Shown: positions 21,195 through 34,350, counted from the first letter of the stretch. The stretch is 64,000 bases of DNA from Cutaneotrichosporon cavernicola (GCF_030864355.1 NC_083400.1:449001-513000); one strand, 5' to 3'. Program-made: numbers and translations. Notes: generated from the letters alone by a model not told the origin.

Positions 21195-22814
21195 TCACAG
21201 CTCAAACCCACCCCACCCACCATCGAGGTCGCGTCTCTTGTCGTATTTGGCCATACTGGGGCCCTTGACGCGCTTCAACCGCGCCGCCACGCCCTCAGCG
21301 CCCTCGAGGACGCGCAGAATGTTGCCACCGGCCAGCTGGGCGACCTGGTACCGCGTCCAGCCGCGGCGGATGAGCTCGGCGATCTAGGGTGAGCGAACTG
21401 TTAGGCAATGTAGGACGCACCAGATACGGGTACTTGGACATGTCCTCTAATCCCTTGGGGACGCGGTCGATGCCGTCAAAGTCGCTACCGATGCCCACAC
21501 TGCTGTCAGCTGCCGGTATAGATCGAGCTCACTGGTGGTGGCCAGTCTTGGAGACGATGTAGTCGATCTGGTCGGCGATGGCAGCGACACCGACCGAGTC
21601 TGGGTCCGGGCTCGCGAACGATGGGAAGAAGCTGGCATCAGTCACCCACAATCAGCCTTGCTCACTTGACCATTACAACGCCGTCTGTCTGGCCCTTCCC
21701 CCGCCCGATCATCTCGAGTACGTCGTCCGGAACATTGCGCGAGAAGTTGTTAAAGTGCCTCGCGGCGCTGTGGCTCAACATGATCGGTGCCTTAGATGCC
21801 TTGATTGCCTGCCGCGCCGTGTTATCTGAGACGTGCGAGAGGTCAATGAGCATGCCCAAGCGGTTCATCTCCTTGACCAGTTCGAAGCCAAAAGGCGAGA
21901 GACCGCCCCACGTTGCATTAGGAGGCTTGTCGTACCCTCCCGAGTCCGCGAACGCGTTGTTGCAGCTATGCGTCAGGGTCGCGTAACGCACCCCAAGACG
22001 GTAGTATTGCCGGAGGACGCCGAGGGAGTTGCCCAGCTGGTGGGCGCCCTCGATGCCCATGAAGGACGCGATACGTCCGCGCGCCATTGCGTCCCGGGCG
22101 CCCTGGGCAGTGGTGACAAACTCGAACGTGCCCGAGTAGCGGTCCATCAGGTTACGCGCCAGGTCGATCTGCTCGAGCGTATCTAAATCAGCTTGGTCAC
22201 GGGGGAGACATACCCCGCACGTGGTGGGAGGGATTGAGGAAGTCGGGCCCGTCAATCTCTTCATGGCAGTCGGTGTAGACGCTCCAGAAGAAACCGCCGA
22301 GGCGGCCCGCGCGCATGCGGGGAATGTCGACGTGCCCAGACTTGTGTCAGCAAGCGAGCGCGAGGGATGCTATCATAGGCCATCTCGTTGATGAGACGGC
22401 AATATTGACGAGCAACACAGGATCGAGGCCCTTTGCGAATAGTACAAGTCGCAATTTACCCCCATACCTCGTCTACTTGCGTGCGGTGCCCATATCGCAG
22501 AGCACGCCGCACTCACCATCTTCTTGCCCAAATCGAACTTGGTCACGTCATTCCCATACATCTCGCGCACGTAGATGGGAAGGTCGATATGCCCATCAAC
22601 GACAGGCGTGCTGGGGTCAGCATATCCCACGGGAGACGTACTGGTCGAGCCACGATTGCGCCAACCCGAGAGGGTCGGTCGGCTCGCGCTTGCCGAAGAT
22701 AAGCACACCGAGTGTGGCCAGGACGAGGACGACAGGCACAAGGAGCGTGATGTATCCCCTTGCGCGGCGGCGCTCAGAGAGCCCAGAAGGGAGGAGTGGC
22801 GCGTTTTCTGGCAT
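21195..22814 (-). CDS. Membrane-anchored dipeptidase, peptidase family M19
   Basis: Renal-dipeptidase-type zinc enzymes cleave dipeptides. The start ATG at 22814 gives [20 protein letters not shown] and then a single hydrophobic span ([20 protein letters not shown]), suggesting a type II membrane protein. Several introns, two of them exactly 31 nt (22611-22641 and 22183-22213), join into one frame. Metal ligands are visible: HID in VVDGHIDLP, Glu in [11 protein letters not shown], His in LIDLSHVSD and His in MLSHSAARH. The exon [20 protein letters not shown] matches the family's second conserved block, and [11 protein letters not shown] the last strand. It is divergent from REX4 (219 nt). Confidence 0.93.
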
Positions 22815-23033
22815 CGCCACTGATCAAGGAGTGAGATGTTGTGGTGTTGTGACGTGCTGATGTTGTGATGTAATTGTGACGCATGGTGGGCGAGCTCAAG
22901 AGTCTACCGTTGGCGGACAAGGCCGCCCTGCCCCACTCCCTCATCAAATAAGGTAGGGTACGGACATATCCCCATCTCCGCTCAATATGAATCTTTGGTT
23001 CTCGCCCCTCCAACTTGTCAACATTATATTACC
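22815..23033. promoter_or_regulatory. Divergent promoter, dipeptidase and REX4
   Basis: These 219 nt separate opposite start codons. There is a GTTGTG/ATGTTGTGATG-rich stretch near 22835-22870 and a T/A-rich leader (ACATTATATTACC) just before the REX4 ATG. Confidence 0.5.
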
Positions 23034-24300
23034 ATGAGCGACACCGGCAGCCCCAACAAGAAGAAGAAGGAGGGTGACAAGGCCCCAAACCCCGATTCTG
23101 GGCGACAGAAGAAGCTCGCGGCAGCCCGAGCTGCGCGCAAGGAATCCAAGGAAGCGCCAAGCAGCAACTGGGCGGCGCTGAAGAAGGTGGGTCCAACTCT
23201 TGCGCTCCTCCGGGCCTAACAGCAGAAACTACCCGCCGATGCGCGCCGCGGGCCTTCCGCAAAGAAACGCCCCAAGCAGGGGATAGGTGCACTCGCAAGC
23301 GCAGCCATCGCGGAGACGGAGACGGCTCCGCCCACGAGCAGCGTGCCATCGAACACTGGAGTCAAGCTCCTCCCTCCCCCCAACGACAGCCCGCTCCTCC
23401 AAGAGCTCCGGCAGATGGTTTTGGGCCACGAGGTGCTCACGGAGGCTAAGAAAGCGTAAGTCTCGCACGGGTTATCTGACACCAGGCCTGGGAACTACGT
23501 CGCTCTCGATTGTGAGATGGTCGGCCTTGGGCATCTTGGTGCGGAGAGTGTACTCGCTCGCGTGTCGTTGGTCAATTACCACGGACACGTGCTCTTGGAT
23601 AGCTACGTGGCTCCGCGCGAGCGGGTCACGGATTACCGGACGTGGGTGTCTGGTATTCGGGAGTCGGATTTGCGGGGTGCACCCCTCTTCGACGAGGTAC
23701 AGAAGAAGGTCGCCGAGTTGGTGCAAGGGCGGGTGTTGGTTGGACACGCAATTGAGAACGACACGAAGGTGAGTCTGCATTCAGTTATTTGAATCGCATT
23801 TGATAGCTCAAGAGCGAGGCTTACCACAGGCACTCCTCCTCTCTCATCCAGCTCCTTTCGTGCGCGATACACAGAGATACCGGCCTCTCCGCGAGGCCGC
23901 GCGCAGCAAACGTCCCGGACTCAAGTCGCTTGTGGAGAGCCAGCTCGGTCTCAAGATCCAGAGCGGGGCGCATAGTTCGATCACGGATGCGCGGGCTACC
24001 ATGGGTCTCTACCGCCTCAATAAGGATGCTTGGGAGGCTAGCCTGCGCGGCGTGATGGAGGCGTATGTCAAGAAGACGGGGAGCGCTATGCCGGGCCGGA
24101 AGAAGAAGAGGAAGAGGGATGACGACGAGGAGGCTGGGGGGAACAAGTCGTTCCCGGGCGGAGGACAGAAGGGTATCTCGTCGGGACTGAGTGTGGTGGT
24201 GAAACGGTTTGGGAAGAAGATCGACAACCAGCCAAAGCGGCGAGGACCAGCGCCAGCTGCCAGTGCAGGAGGGAGCTGGTGGGAGGAAGCCGCAGGTTGA
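23034..24300 (+). CDS. REX4: RNA exonuclease 4 (DEDDh 3'-5' exonuclease)
   Basis: REX4 proteins are nucleolar exonucleases linked to rRNA processing. The start at 23034 (ACCATGAGCG) opens a lysine-rich basic tail. Introns follow LKK, KKA (30 nt, 23456-23485) and NDTK (23769-23829). Exonuclease motifs are all present: [10 protein letters not shown] (first Asp and Glu), [10 protein letters not shown] (second Asp), and [11 protein letters not shown] (His and last Asp). The fold word [18 protein letters not shown] is typical of REX4/ISG20-like enzymes. The C-terminus is a basic, probably nucleolar-targeting tail with [10 protein letters not shown] and ends WWEEAAG. The length of roughly 340 residues is slightly above yeast Rex4. 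Confidence 0.95.
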
Positions 24301-24418
24301 GAGCATAGACATAGACTGCATGTATATTGTGTACAATGGACATGGACAATGCTAGTGTGATGCAGGTGCGAATGCAAATGCGATGAATAGGTGATACAAA
24401 GTACAATGTAAGAGGCCG

Positions 24419-25966
24419 TTAGAGGACTTGTCGTGTGGGTGTGCGCAAGAGCGCTTGTGGGAGCGAGGTGTTACCACCTTCGCGGATGTCCGTTGCAGTG
24501 GAGTCGCTCCAGCTGCAAGATGTCTTGGGTTCAGCGGCAGGGAGGTACATGTTGAGGTGCCGTCCAACAATGTCGCGGACCTCGGCCTTGTCTAGCGACG
24601 CGCCTTCGAGCTTCCTCCGCTGCTGTCAGCCTTTTGCCCAAAGTTCGCAGCCCACGAGTGCAAAGTATGCGCCCTTGTACGCGACAGGCCACACCTCCTT
24701 GTGTACCTCCCCTTCGCGCGGAAACCCCCGTTCTTCGAGGACGTTCATCGTGATCTTGCGGATACACTGGGTTAGCTCGTTTAAAGGTCGTCAGCTCACC
24801 CCTTTGTTGTCCACCACCTGTTTGGAATCAACCAAGTGTGCACGTTTGGAAGGCCGGTCGTCAGCGGTGGAAGTCGAGGGCGCCATGGACGGTGCAAGGC
24901 TGACTTCCCTCTGCCGTACGCTCGGCGGACGAGTGATGCCTCCGAACACATCCTCTTCTCGTTCTGGTATAATGAGCCCCGCGCGCGCGTGATCGTCCAT
25001 CCGCGACCTTTTCTCGCCTAATCGCCCCGAGATGGGTAAGCCTGGGGCGCGCAGAACCGGCGGGGCCGCGTACGCCTGCATGCTGTTGGCGCGGGAGATA
25101 GCACGCTTCGGGAGCTGAAAGCCTCTGCGTGGAGCTTCGATCTCCGGCGGAGCTGGTGTTAGCAAACGACCGGCTGAAGAGCTTACCTCGTGGTAGGGGT
25201 TCTCCAGGACGGATCTTCTCTGGCGGCGGAGGGGGTTTCCTCCGCCCCACACAGAGCTTGAGCGCCTCCGTCTCGCCAACCCGCTGGCCATATATGAGCA
25301 CGTTCGCGTCCTCGCCGTCGCCGAGGCCGACGATCATCGCGCTCCGCGTGCGTCCGCTTGGTGCGAGATTGGTTTCGCGACACAGCATTCCAGTCAGATA
25401 CGCCGCGAGGACCGGCGACGCTGTGGACCTGCGGTCAGCTCAGCCTAGGGGAGAGGTACATTTGGACAGCAGCCTCTTCGCCGTCGAGCACGTCGTCGTC
25501 GGCAAGCTCGGTCGTCCCCCGTACGGCGAGGTACTTGCGTCCGCGCAGGGACTCGAGGGAAAGGCAGAGGTCTGCGTCGGTCGGCAGAGCCGGATCGGAG
25601 GGTCCGGGCGTTGGCGGCGCGAAGGGGTTCATGCTCGGCGTTGGGGTGCTAGGGAAGGTGAGCAGGGCGAAGAACACAACGCCTGAAATTAGCGGAGATG
25701 AGGATGGGCTCACCATCCAGCCGCCAACCATCGGACCCAATCTCGAAGCCGCCGCGCCATAGCATGCGCCATTGCGACTTTGTAGGCGTCTTCTTCGGCG
25801 ACGCTGTGGCTGGGAGAAGGGCTTTGCGCGTAAAACTCGTTGACTCTGTCACGCGCGCAAAGGGGTTGCCTTTCGATGGAGAGGGCTTTGGACGCGCAAA
25901 CGGATTGCCACTCATGCTGGTGAAGCTGGGTGGGTTGCAGCTGCGTGTGGGCCCCAGTGCCAGCAT
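24419..25966 (-). CDS. Sld7 C-terminal-domain-like protein (possible replication-initiation factor)
   Basis: Five introns, the first two exactly 31 nt (25683-25713, 25429-25459), join into one frame of about 440 residues from the ATG at 25966. The N-terminal region repeats GNPFAR twice and leads into WRMLWRGGFEIGSDGWRL, then a strand-rich domain (AMIVGLGDGEDANVLIYGQR). A disordered proline- and arginine-rich middle follows. The C-terminal domain reads CIRKITMNVLEERGFPREGE, VWPVAYKGAYFALRRKL and DIVGRHLNMYL. I recall this pattern from the Sld7 C-terminal domain of fungi, where Sld7 partners Sld3 at replication origins; that match is from memory and is only moderately certain. Otherwise it is a conserved fungal protein of unknown role. 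Confidence 0.55.
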
Positions 25967-26353
25967 GGCGGGGGGTTGAGGGGAAAGCTGCAGGAAGATG
26001 ATCGGGAGCCAGCGGCGCGTCGTTGAGAAGAGGAGGACGACGCCGCTGTTTATTGTCTGGATGCTATGAGGATGACGATGGTGATGATGGTGAGGAGAGT
26101 GATGGCGAGGAGAGGAGAATGGATGGACTGAGGATATTGAGGATCTGAGGTTGAGTTCGTTGGGCGCGTGACGCGCTTCATTTCATTTACTCGGAACTGA
26201 ATAATGCAGGGAGACTGATTACGACAAATAAACCTCACCGCATTATCCAAATACCAACAAGACCACTTACCATTAGCAAATCCCAGGCACTTTCTAATCG
26301 CGGGAAAACAATGATGACGCACGACCTCCACCTCTGCCACTCACCACCACTCC
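25967..26353. promoter_or_regulatory. Divergent promoter, Sld7-like gene and YSA1
   Basis: This 387-nt interval lies between opposite start codons. It includes a GATGATGGTGAGGAG-like purine repeat near 26070-26120 and an AT-richer segment 26215-26280. No RNA gene was seen. Confidence 0.45.
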
Positions 26354-27236
26354 ATGTCGTTCAACCGTCTCACGCACAGACTCGTCGCCTCTCGTATCTC
26401 CAAACCGCTAGCTCAAACACGCCGCGCCATGTCGCACAAGCCAGAGATTCTCTCCACCGAGACGTTCGCCACGGACGCCAAATGGCTTCGTCTCCAGCGC
26501 ATCAAGTACAGCGACCAGGACGGCAAGGAGGTGAGTCATTGGAGACCTTCCTCGACTGTGTGACTGGGAGGTTGACTCCATATGGTGACTTGGTAGAGAG
26601 TTTAAGTAGACTAACTCCAGCGCTTCTGGGAAGTTGCGAACCGCTCCACGCGCAAGGGCGACGTCGACAGCGTGCACATTCTGGCGCTGGTGAAGCAGGC
26701 TGGCGAGCGAGGCGTCGTGCTCATCGAGCAATACCGTCCTCCCGTGGCAGCGACTGTAGTTGGTGCGTTCCGCATCCAGTAAACAGATGAGAGACGCTGA
26801 CGACAGAGTTCCCCGCGGGCCTCCTCGATGCCGGAGAAGACGCGGCGACCACTGCCCTGCGCGAGCTTCACGAGGAGACGGGGTATCACGGCAATGGAGT
26901 AAACGTGATCTCAGTGTCTCCCGTCATGGTCAAGGATCCTGGGTACGTCTCCTGTTTTTCCCCATCCCTAACTGACGCCAGCATGACCGGCGCCAACATG
27001 CACCTCGTAACGGTGTCGATCGAGCTACCACCCAACGCCCCTCCTCCTCAACCCAAGCCTGACGAGGGCGAGCATATCGTCCAGCGAATCGTGCCGCTCA
27101 AGGACCTGGACGCGACTCTGAAAGGTATGTCTACCATTAGCTGGCTGACGCAGACTACGCGAAGCGGGGATTCGCAATCGACGCGCTCGTGCAGAGCGTG
27201 GCGACCGGACTGGAGTTGGCTGGCTATGATCGATAA
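26354..27236 (+). CDS. YSA1: ADP-ribose pyrophosphatase (Nudix hydrolase)
   Basis: The enzyme hydrolyses ADP-ribose to AMP and ribose 5-phosphate. The ATG at 26354 gives MSFNRLTHRLVASRISKPLA, an arginine-rich, acid-free N-terminus that could be a mitochondrial presequence. A second ATG at 26429 (MSHKPEIL) would give the cytosolic form, so dual targeting is possible. Four introns are removed; the last is 29 nt (27125-27153). The Nudix box is intact: GLLDAGEDAATTALRELHEE followed by TGYH. ALVKQAGERGVVLIEQYRPP precedes it, as in ADPRase-type Nudix enzymes. The stop is at 27234-27236 after ATGLELAGYDR. Confidence 0.94.
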
Positions 27237-27524
27237 GATCAGCCGGCGGCTCAATGTCGGAATGATAGGTCTCGAATGCGGTGTCTTGCTAGAGACTCGA
27301 ATGCGTACCGAGGCTGAGGCTCGTTCATTCCGCTCATGAATGGGAATAACAGCCGGTAGGAACGGTAGGAACGGGAGAAACGGGAGGTACGAGAGGAACA
27401 GTTCCAGCCGGAATGGCGATCGGTCCGGCGCACCGGGCCAATACCGACTCATACCCATTCACCAACGTCAATAATCTCTTATAACATCTGTTGTCTGCTT
27501 TCCCTTCTGTCATTCCCAGTCAGC

Positions 27525-27930
27525 ATGCTCACCCACCGTAGTCTTCGCACCCCGCTGAAAAGTGCTCGCACTCTCAGCGTGTCAGCGATCACGCGCAGGG
27601 ACAAGACGCACAGCACGTCCCAGAAGATCTTGCCCTGCCGTGTCCAGATCAAACCCGCGTCCGCGAGGATCGGCCGCTTCATGTCGACGGAGATGAAGGT
27701 GAGCCAACCCACAGATCGATGGCTGGTTAAGGGGAGGATGAGAGTGAGGTTGATGTGTACAACACCAAGCGGATGTGCGCATGGGATTAGAGGTCGGACA
27801 GCGGGATCAAGAACACAAGACGACGCTATTCGGTGTTGGGGGAGAGGCCCGATGGCGTGACCTCCCTCCCAGCGGAGAGCCTTATCTAGCCTGTCGCCAC
27901 TGTCGCTCGGCCGTAGGTGACGGCCGCTAG
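27525..27930 (+). CDS. Hypothetical small protein with mitochondrial-like N-terminus (tentative)
   Basis: An ATG at 27525 opens a 58-codon exon, MLTHRSLRTPLKSARTLSVS onward, rich in Arg/Ser/Thr and almost without acidic residues, as in a mitochondrial presequence. It ends at a GTGAGC donor (27699). A 121-nt intron to an AG at 27819 joins it in frame to a 36-codon exon containing FGVGGEARWRDLPP and ACRHC, stopping at 27930. That acceptor lacks the usual CTRAC signal. The alternative is that this exon is the first exon of the dehydrogenase downstream, since both boundaries have phase 0. The function is unknown. Confidence 0.35.
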
Positions 27931-28221
27931 GGGAGGCGCAAGAAGCGGATCGCGACGGAGCCCGAGTAGGGCGAAGGGCGAATTGTTGTCATCAACCGGC
28001 GCCCAAACTGCTCTTCGGTCGCTTTCTGCGCCGCCTTTGGGAACGCCTGCGCCATCTGCCCTGCTGAATCTTCCCCTAGCTTCCAGCGCGCCATATACCG
28101 CAGGCCATCACCGTCTGTCACAATCGTGTCACCAATTGGTACTCCAACCCTCCTTCCTCACACGTACGATCGACAACCCCGCCCCTGGCATCCGCACTTC
28201 CAGCTGTCTCATCTCCTTCAT
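27927..28221 (-). CDS. Hypothetical small protein, about 80 residues (tentative)
   Basis: On the minus strand an ATG at 28221 gives MKEMRQLEVRMPGAGLSI. A GTACGT donor and a TTGTGACAG acceptor then join in frame to DGDGLRYMARWKLGE and a tail ending VAIRFLRLP. The composition is protein-like and the splice signals are canonical, but I recognise no family. It would converge with, and overlap by 4 nt, the tentative plus-strand gene ending at 27930. Confidence 0.35.
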
Positions 28222-28306
28222 CCCGCTTCCGCTTTGTTCCCCATACCAACCACAGCCCGTGCCCGCGCCCAACCCCACTCTACCTCACTTAGCATGCTAA
28301 ACCTAG

Positions 28307-29677
<1,371 letters not shown>

Positions 29678-30597
29678 TCCCATTTTGGGTCGTGGAGTCA
29701 CGGGACATGTCCGTGGTCCGAGTGCGCCGTTGGCGCCCCTCGTGGCGCCCTGGCAGTCGGGGAGCGCCGGGAGCTGGGTGATGCGCCATTTTCCAGGTTT
29801 CCAGGTATCTACATAGCTTTATAGACATATGGACATTGTGTGCGATCCACGGCGACTGTCACAGAAGAGGGAAGGAATGAGATCGGGCCCAACCGTCTGG
29901 CTCACCCGTTTGCCCGCGTTGCCGGCAACTTGCCGACGCGCCTCTGCGGGCTGCTGTAGCGAGGAGGGCTCTGCAAGTTGCTTGCTGGGTGCTGTGTGAT
30001 GACTGCTGAACTTGACTAGACACTTGGAAGCTTGGATGCTTGGATCCGTTGGGAGAAGATTGTGGATTCTAGGAGCCGAGATTGGCAGCGTTGCTACGTT
30101 TGGTCGACTTCGGGACGCAATGACCACCGCGAATCGGCAACTTCGGGAAAAGGGGGGGGGGGGGGGGAGGAGAGTCAACTTCTAGCTGTGAGCTGCGGAG
30201 TAACTAGTCATGAATATTGACTGGGTGGCAAGGCAACCATGGCGAGGCGGACTGCGATGACAGAGCATGGGCGCATGAATTGGAACAGGACGGCCGCGGA
30301 GTACGAAAATGAGGTTGAGAGGAATGAAGAACCAGCAGCGTACTTTTGCGGCCGGCGTGCTCTGTAGATGCGGAATGTCATTTCTGACATGGCTCCAGCT
30401 TGGGACTCAAGTTGCCCAATTGCCCACTTATGGGACCTTAAACACGAAACGCGCAGTCCCCCAATCACTCTCTCTTCGCTCCTTCCTTTCTTCACTTTCA
30501 CTCTTATCCACTTCTTCCTCTGTCGCAACTCTATTATCCCGCAGTACATCTGCTTGTTCACCAACAGCTACTGCCCTTGTCTCACAACTACGCTACC
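29678..30597. other. Gene-free interval with 16-nt G tract
   Basis: These 920 nt lie upstream of the NIT2-like gene. A pure run of 16 G is at 30152-30167. The last 130 nt are a C/T-rich leader typical of fungal promoters. Open frames of about 120-180 codons cross here on both strands but have no splice, start or composition support. Confidence 0.45.
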
Positions 30598-31733
30598 ATG
30601 GCTCTTATCCAGGCCAAGCCATTCCGCCTGGCCCTCCTCCAGCTCTCTGGCCTCTCCGCCAACAAGGCGAGCAACATTGCCGTCGCGCGCAAGGCAGTCG
30701 CTGCCGCCGCTGCCTCGGTTCCCAAGCCCGACCTCATCGTCCTCCCCGAGATCTGGAACAGCCCGTACGCCGTCACTGCTTTCCGCGAGTACTCGGAGCG
30801 CGTCCCCAACGTCAAGGATGGCGCCGAGGTCCCCGGTAGCCCCGAGGGCGAGACTGTCACTGCCATGCGCGAGATGGCGCGCGCGGCGGGTACCTATCTG
30901 ATCGGCGGTAAGTAGCTCTACAAAAGCGGAGACTCGTCGCCGCTAACGTTGATCAGGCTCTATTGCCGAGCACGAGCCCGAAAGCGACGCAATCTACAAC
31001 ACGCTCACGGTGTATGACCCACAAGGCCGCATGGTCGCCAAACACCGCAAGGTGCACCTGTTCGACATTGACATCCCTGGCCGCCAGACGTTCAAGGTGC
31101 GTCGTCATCCCGTCATCCCCGGAATGGAGGAATATCGAAGACGCGGCTTGATCGGCGCGGATCTGACGTACAGGAGAGCGATACACTCACGGGCGGCAAG
31201 ACGCTCAACTCGTTCGACACGCCGTTTGGCAAGATTGGTGTTGGCATCTGCTACGACATTGTACGTGGGCTGCATGGTTGAATAGATTGAGCTGACGCAA
31301 GCGCTTCCCCGAGATGGCCATGATCGCCGCGCGCCAGGGTACGCCCTCTCTCTGGTATTACGGTATTAGTACTAACACCAGGCTGCGCCGCCATGATCTA
31401 CCCGGCCGCATTCAACACGACCACTGGGCCCATGCACTGGACTCTGCTCCAGAGGTCACGAGCCAACGACAACCAGATCTACGTTGCCATGTGCTCGCCC
31501 GCGCGTCACCCCGAGGCAGCTTACCAGGCCGTGAGTAATGTTGGCGCCAAAGCTGACAGCAGTACGGGCACTCATCGATCGTCGACCCTCTCGGTAACGT
31601 CATCGCTGAGGCCGATGAGAAGGAGGCGATCGTGTACGCCGACATCGACACAGACCTGCTCGCCACGACGCGCCGCAATCTACCCGTGACCGTGCAGCGG
31701 CGGTTCGACGTGTACCCGGACGTTGCAAAGTGA
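30598..31733 (+). CDS. NIT2: NIT2-type omega-amidase (nitrilase superfamily)
   Basis: NIT2 enzymes hydrolyse alpha-ketoglutaramate and alpha-ketosuccinamate, acting as metabolite repair for transaminase by-products. The ATG at 30598 (TACCATGGCT) starts [20 protein letters not shown]. Five introns are removed. The Glu-Lys-Cys catalytic triad is visible: Glu in [12 protein letters not shown], Lys in [15 protein letters not shown], Cys in [14 protein letters not shown], where the third intron splits DI and [16 protein letters not shown] and [20 protein letters not shown] match the later family strands. The length of about 300 residues is normal. Confidence 0.94.
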
Positions 31734-32129
31734 GGGCGCGCTGCGCGGGCGCAGCAGAGTTTCCGTGTGCATAGCTAGAAGGGCTTTTCTGTCGTGTCTG
31801 TCCGTGGTCTTGCAAGTGCTTGTCTTGGAGGCTGAAGGGTCGGGAGCTTGGAGGAAGGATGAATGAATATTCACTCTGTAACTGTCAGTCATTGCGATTA
31901 GCCTTGAAGTGTTCAAGTTGATTAGGATTTAGGTCCCGCAGCCGAAAATCGTGGCGAAAAAGTGGAGGTAGATGGGGGCTTGGGGATCATTGGCGTCCTG
32001 GTCGCTGGTTGCCACCATCGGCCGTGGCTTTGTCTCAGTCTTGCATCTCTCTCTCTCTCATCCCATCAAAAGCCGCATCCGCGCGGCCCCATCTCCCCCC
32101 CTCCTCGTCTCACTACTCTATTGCTCACC
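31734..32129. other. Gene-free interval, SUP45 promoter
   Basis: These 396 nt lie between NIT2 and eRF1. AT-richer sequence occurs at 31855-31945, followed by a C/T-rich leader with a CTCTCTCTCTC run near 32046. No gene is visible. Confidence 0.45.
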
Positions 32130-33783
32130 ATGTCGTCCCAGGAAGAGACCGACCACGCCATCGAGGTGCGCGCTACTCCAACAAACCTAACCCCAGATCT
32201 GGCGCTACCGCAAGCTCCTCACGATGCTTGCGGCCTCGCGCGGCGCGGGCACTTCGTGTATCACCCTCATTCTCCCGCCCAAGTCGCAGATCTCGCAGGC
32301 GTCAAACATGCTCACGACCGAGTACGGTACAGCGTCTAACATTAAGTCGCGCGTTAACCGGTGAGTCAAGAAGTCCGGGTCCGAGATTGGTGGTGGGGTG
32401 GGTGGCGACTGGCGATATGTTCATGGTTGGCAGGGAGTCTCGGGGAACATCGCGGCTCGGCCGCTATCATCGACGCTCAAACACATCGGCCGCAGCATGG
32501 CTCCGTTTGGCCTGTCATTGCTCTCCCTCCCCGTCCCCCTTTCCCCTTCAACTCCTTCCCTCCCCTACCCCCTCCGCCGCTCCCAAGCCTTCCCCCAAGC
32601 CCAGTCACCTACCCCGCTGCAGCTCCCGCTACGCGACTTCGCTAGCGACTGCGCTAACTTCAGGTTATCCGTCCTGTCTGCCATCACGTCCACCCAGCAG
32701 AAGCTCAAGAACTACTCGCGCGTCCCCGACAATGGCCTCTGCGTCTTTGTCGGCACGGTGCTCAATGACGAGGGCAAGGAGAGGAAGATTTCATTCGCGC
32801 TCGAGCCGTTCAAGCCCATCAATACCTCGCTGTACATGTGCGACTCGCGTTTCCACGTCGAGGCCCTCGAGGAGCTACTCGAGACTGACTCGAAGTGGGG
32901 CTTCATCATCATGGACGGTAACGGATCGCTGTTCGGCACCCTGTCCGGCAACACGCGCGAGATTCTCTACAAGTTCAGCGTCGACCTGCCCAAGAAGCAC
33001 GGTCGTGGTGGTCAGTCGGCGCTGCGTTTCTCGCGTCTGCGTGACGAGGCTCGTCGCAACTATGTGCGCAAGGTCGCAGAGTTAGCCGTCCAGCACTTTA
33101 TCACGGCCGACAGGGTCAACGTCGCAGGTCTTGTGTTGGCAGGTTCTGCCGAGCTCAAGACCGACCTGTCTAGCTCGGACCTGTTTGACGGTCGTCTCCT
33201 CGCCAAGGTTGTCAAGGTTGTCGACGTGTCGTACGGTGGCGAGAACGGGTTCAACCAGGCCATCGAGCTGGCCGCCGACTCTCTTGCCAACGTCAAGTTT
33301 GTGCAGGAGAAGAAGCTCATCCAGAAGTACTTTGACGAGATTGCCCTGGACACGGGCAAGTACTGCTTCGGGATCAGCGACACGCTCAAGGCGCTGGACA
33401 TGGGTGCCGTCGAGACTCTGATTGTCTGGGAGGGCCTCGACACTGTGCGCAACGTTCTGCGCAACTCGGCCGGCGAGGAGATCATCGTCTTCTCCATGCC
33501 CAAGGAGACGGACCGCGAAAAGTTCATTGACAAGGCGACCGGTACCGAGATGGAGGTCGCCTCCGAGGCCAAGCCCCTCCTGGAGTGGTTTGCTGAGGAG
33601 TACAAGAACTTTGGCGCGACACTCGAGTTTGTCACCAACAAGTCGCAGGAGGGATCGCAGTTCGTCAAGGGCTTTGGCGGTATTGGCGGCCTCCTTCGTT
33701 ACAAGGTCGCGTTTGAGGACCTGGACGACCTTGACGACGAGGACGACGAGTTCTACGGCTCGGACGAGGACTCGGACATCTAA
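32130..33783 (+). CDS. SUP45: Eukaryotic peptide chain release factor 1 (eRF1)
   Basis: eRF1 reads all three stop codons in the ribosomal A site and triggers peptide release. The ATG at 32130 gives [12 protein letters not shown]; a 31-nt intron (32166-32196) and a 303-nt intron (32361-32663) are removed, giving 439 residues, the expected size. The stop-codon recognition motifs are present: [11 protein letters not shown] (NIKS) and YMCDSRF (YxCxxxF). The peptidyl-hydrolase loop is [14 protein letters not shown] (GGQ). The acidic C-terminus ([19 protein letters not shown]) binds eRF3 in the family. NIKS and YxCxxxF are standard, which fits the universal genetic code. Confidence 0.97.
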
Positions 33784-34157
33784 GCATGGCCCGATGGCGC
33801 GCCGCGTGCCGGCACGAGGCCGCCATCGGCCCCCCGGCACCGCGCGCAATGCGTGCGCGTGGTGAGCTACCCGCCGGTCTAAAATATGGGCCGTGCACCA
33901 TCATTGGTCATGTTGTTCACTCCGTAAGCAATGCATAGAGATACCTGTAGGAGTAGCGAGCTCGAGCGCGGCGAGCGGCGAGGGCTGGTTGGGGAAAGGA
34001 TGTGGAGGTGGGTAGAGGACGAGTTTAACGTTGACATGGTGTCAGCCGTCCTCAAAACGCCCGTTGCGTATGTACTCTGCTGCATCTGCTGGCTCAAGTT
34101 GTAAACATGCGACGAGCTTGGACTCGCCCGCCTAAGTTCGCAGTGGCCAAAACAAAA
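33784..34157. other. Gene-free interval between SUP45 and U2
   Basis: These 374 nt hold the eRF1 3' flank and the downstream flank of the U2 gene. No further gene is seen. Confidence 0.45.
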
Positions 34158-34350
34158 GATGATGTGGTACCCTGACATCAGAAGGCGGTAGTGTAGAGCC
34201 AGCGACATCGTGGCGCTCATGTGCAAGCACAGAGGAGGCGCCGGGTGAGGAAAAATTGCTAGAGAAGAAAGCCCCGTAGGGCTGTAATGCTTCTCACAGC
34301 ATTAAGAACAGATACTACACATGATCTTAGCCAATTAGGCCAGAGAGGAT
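34158..34350 (-). ncRNA. U2 spliceosomal small nuclear RNA
   Basis: Read on the minus strand from 34350, the RNA starts ATCCTCTCTGG. Stem I is TGGCC-TAATT-GGCTA. The branch-point recognition region TGTGTAGTATCTGTTCTTA (34302-34320) is invariant in U2 and pairs with intron branch sites. Stem IIa is AATGCT-GTGAGA-AGCATT and stem IIb AGCCC-TAC-GGGGCT. The Sm site is AATTTTT at about 34251-34257. It is followed by stem III (GGCGC/GCGCC with an inner TGTGC/GCACA) and a terminal TGATGT/ACATCA hairpin at 34160-34180. The 3' end is placed just after that hairpin and is approximate. The RNA is about 193 nt, the usual size. It is divergent from YJU2. Confidence 0.93.

Noticed and set aside
30152..30167. 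16-G tract considered as a structural or mobile-element feature
   Set aside because: A simple homopolymer without flanking target duplications or terminal repeats; likely slippage.
32009..33085. 358-codon plus-strand frame across the eRF1 start and its introns
   Set aside because: It contradicts the NIKS-containing eRF1 exons in another frame; it arises because the 303-nt intron has no stop in that frame.
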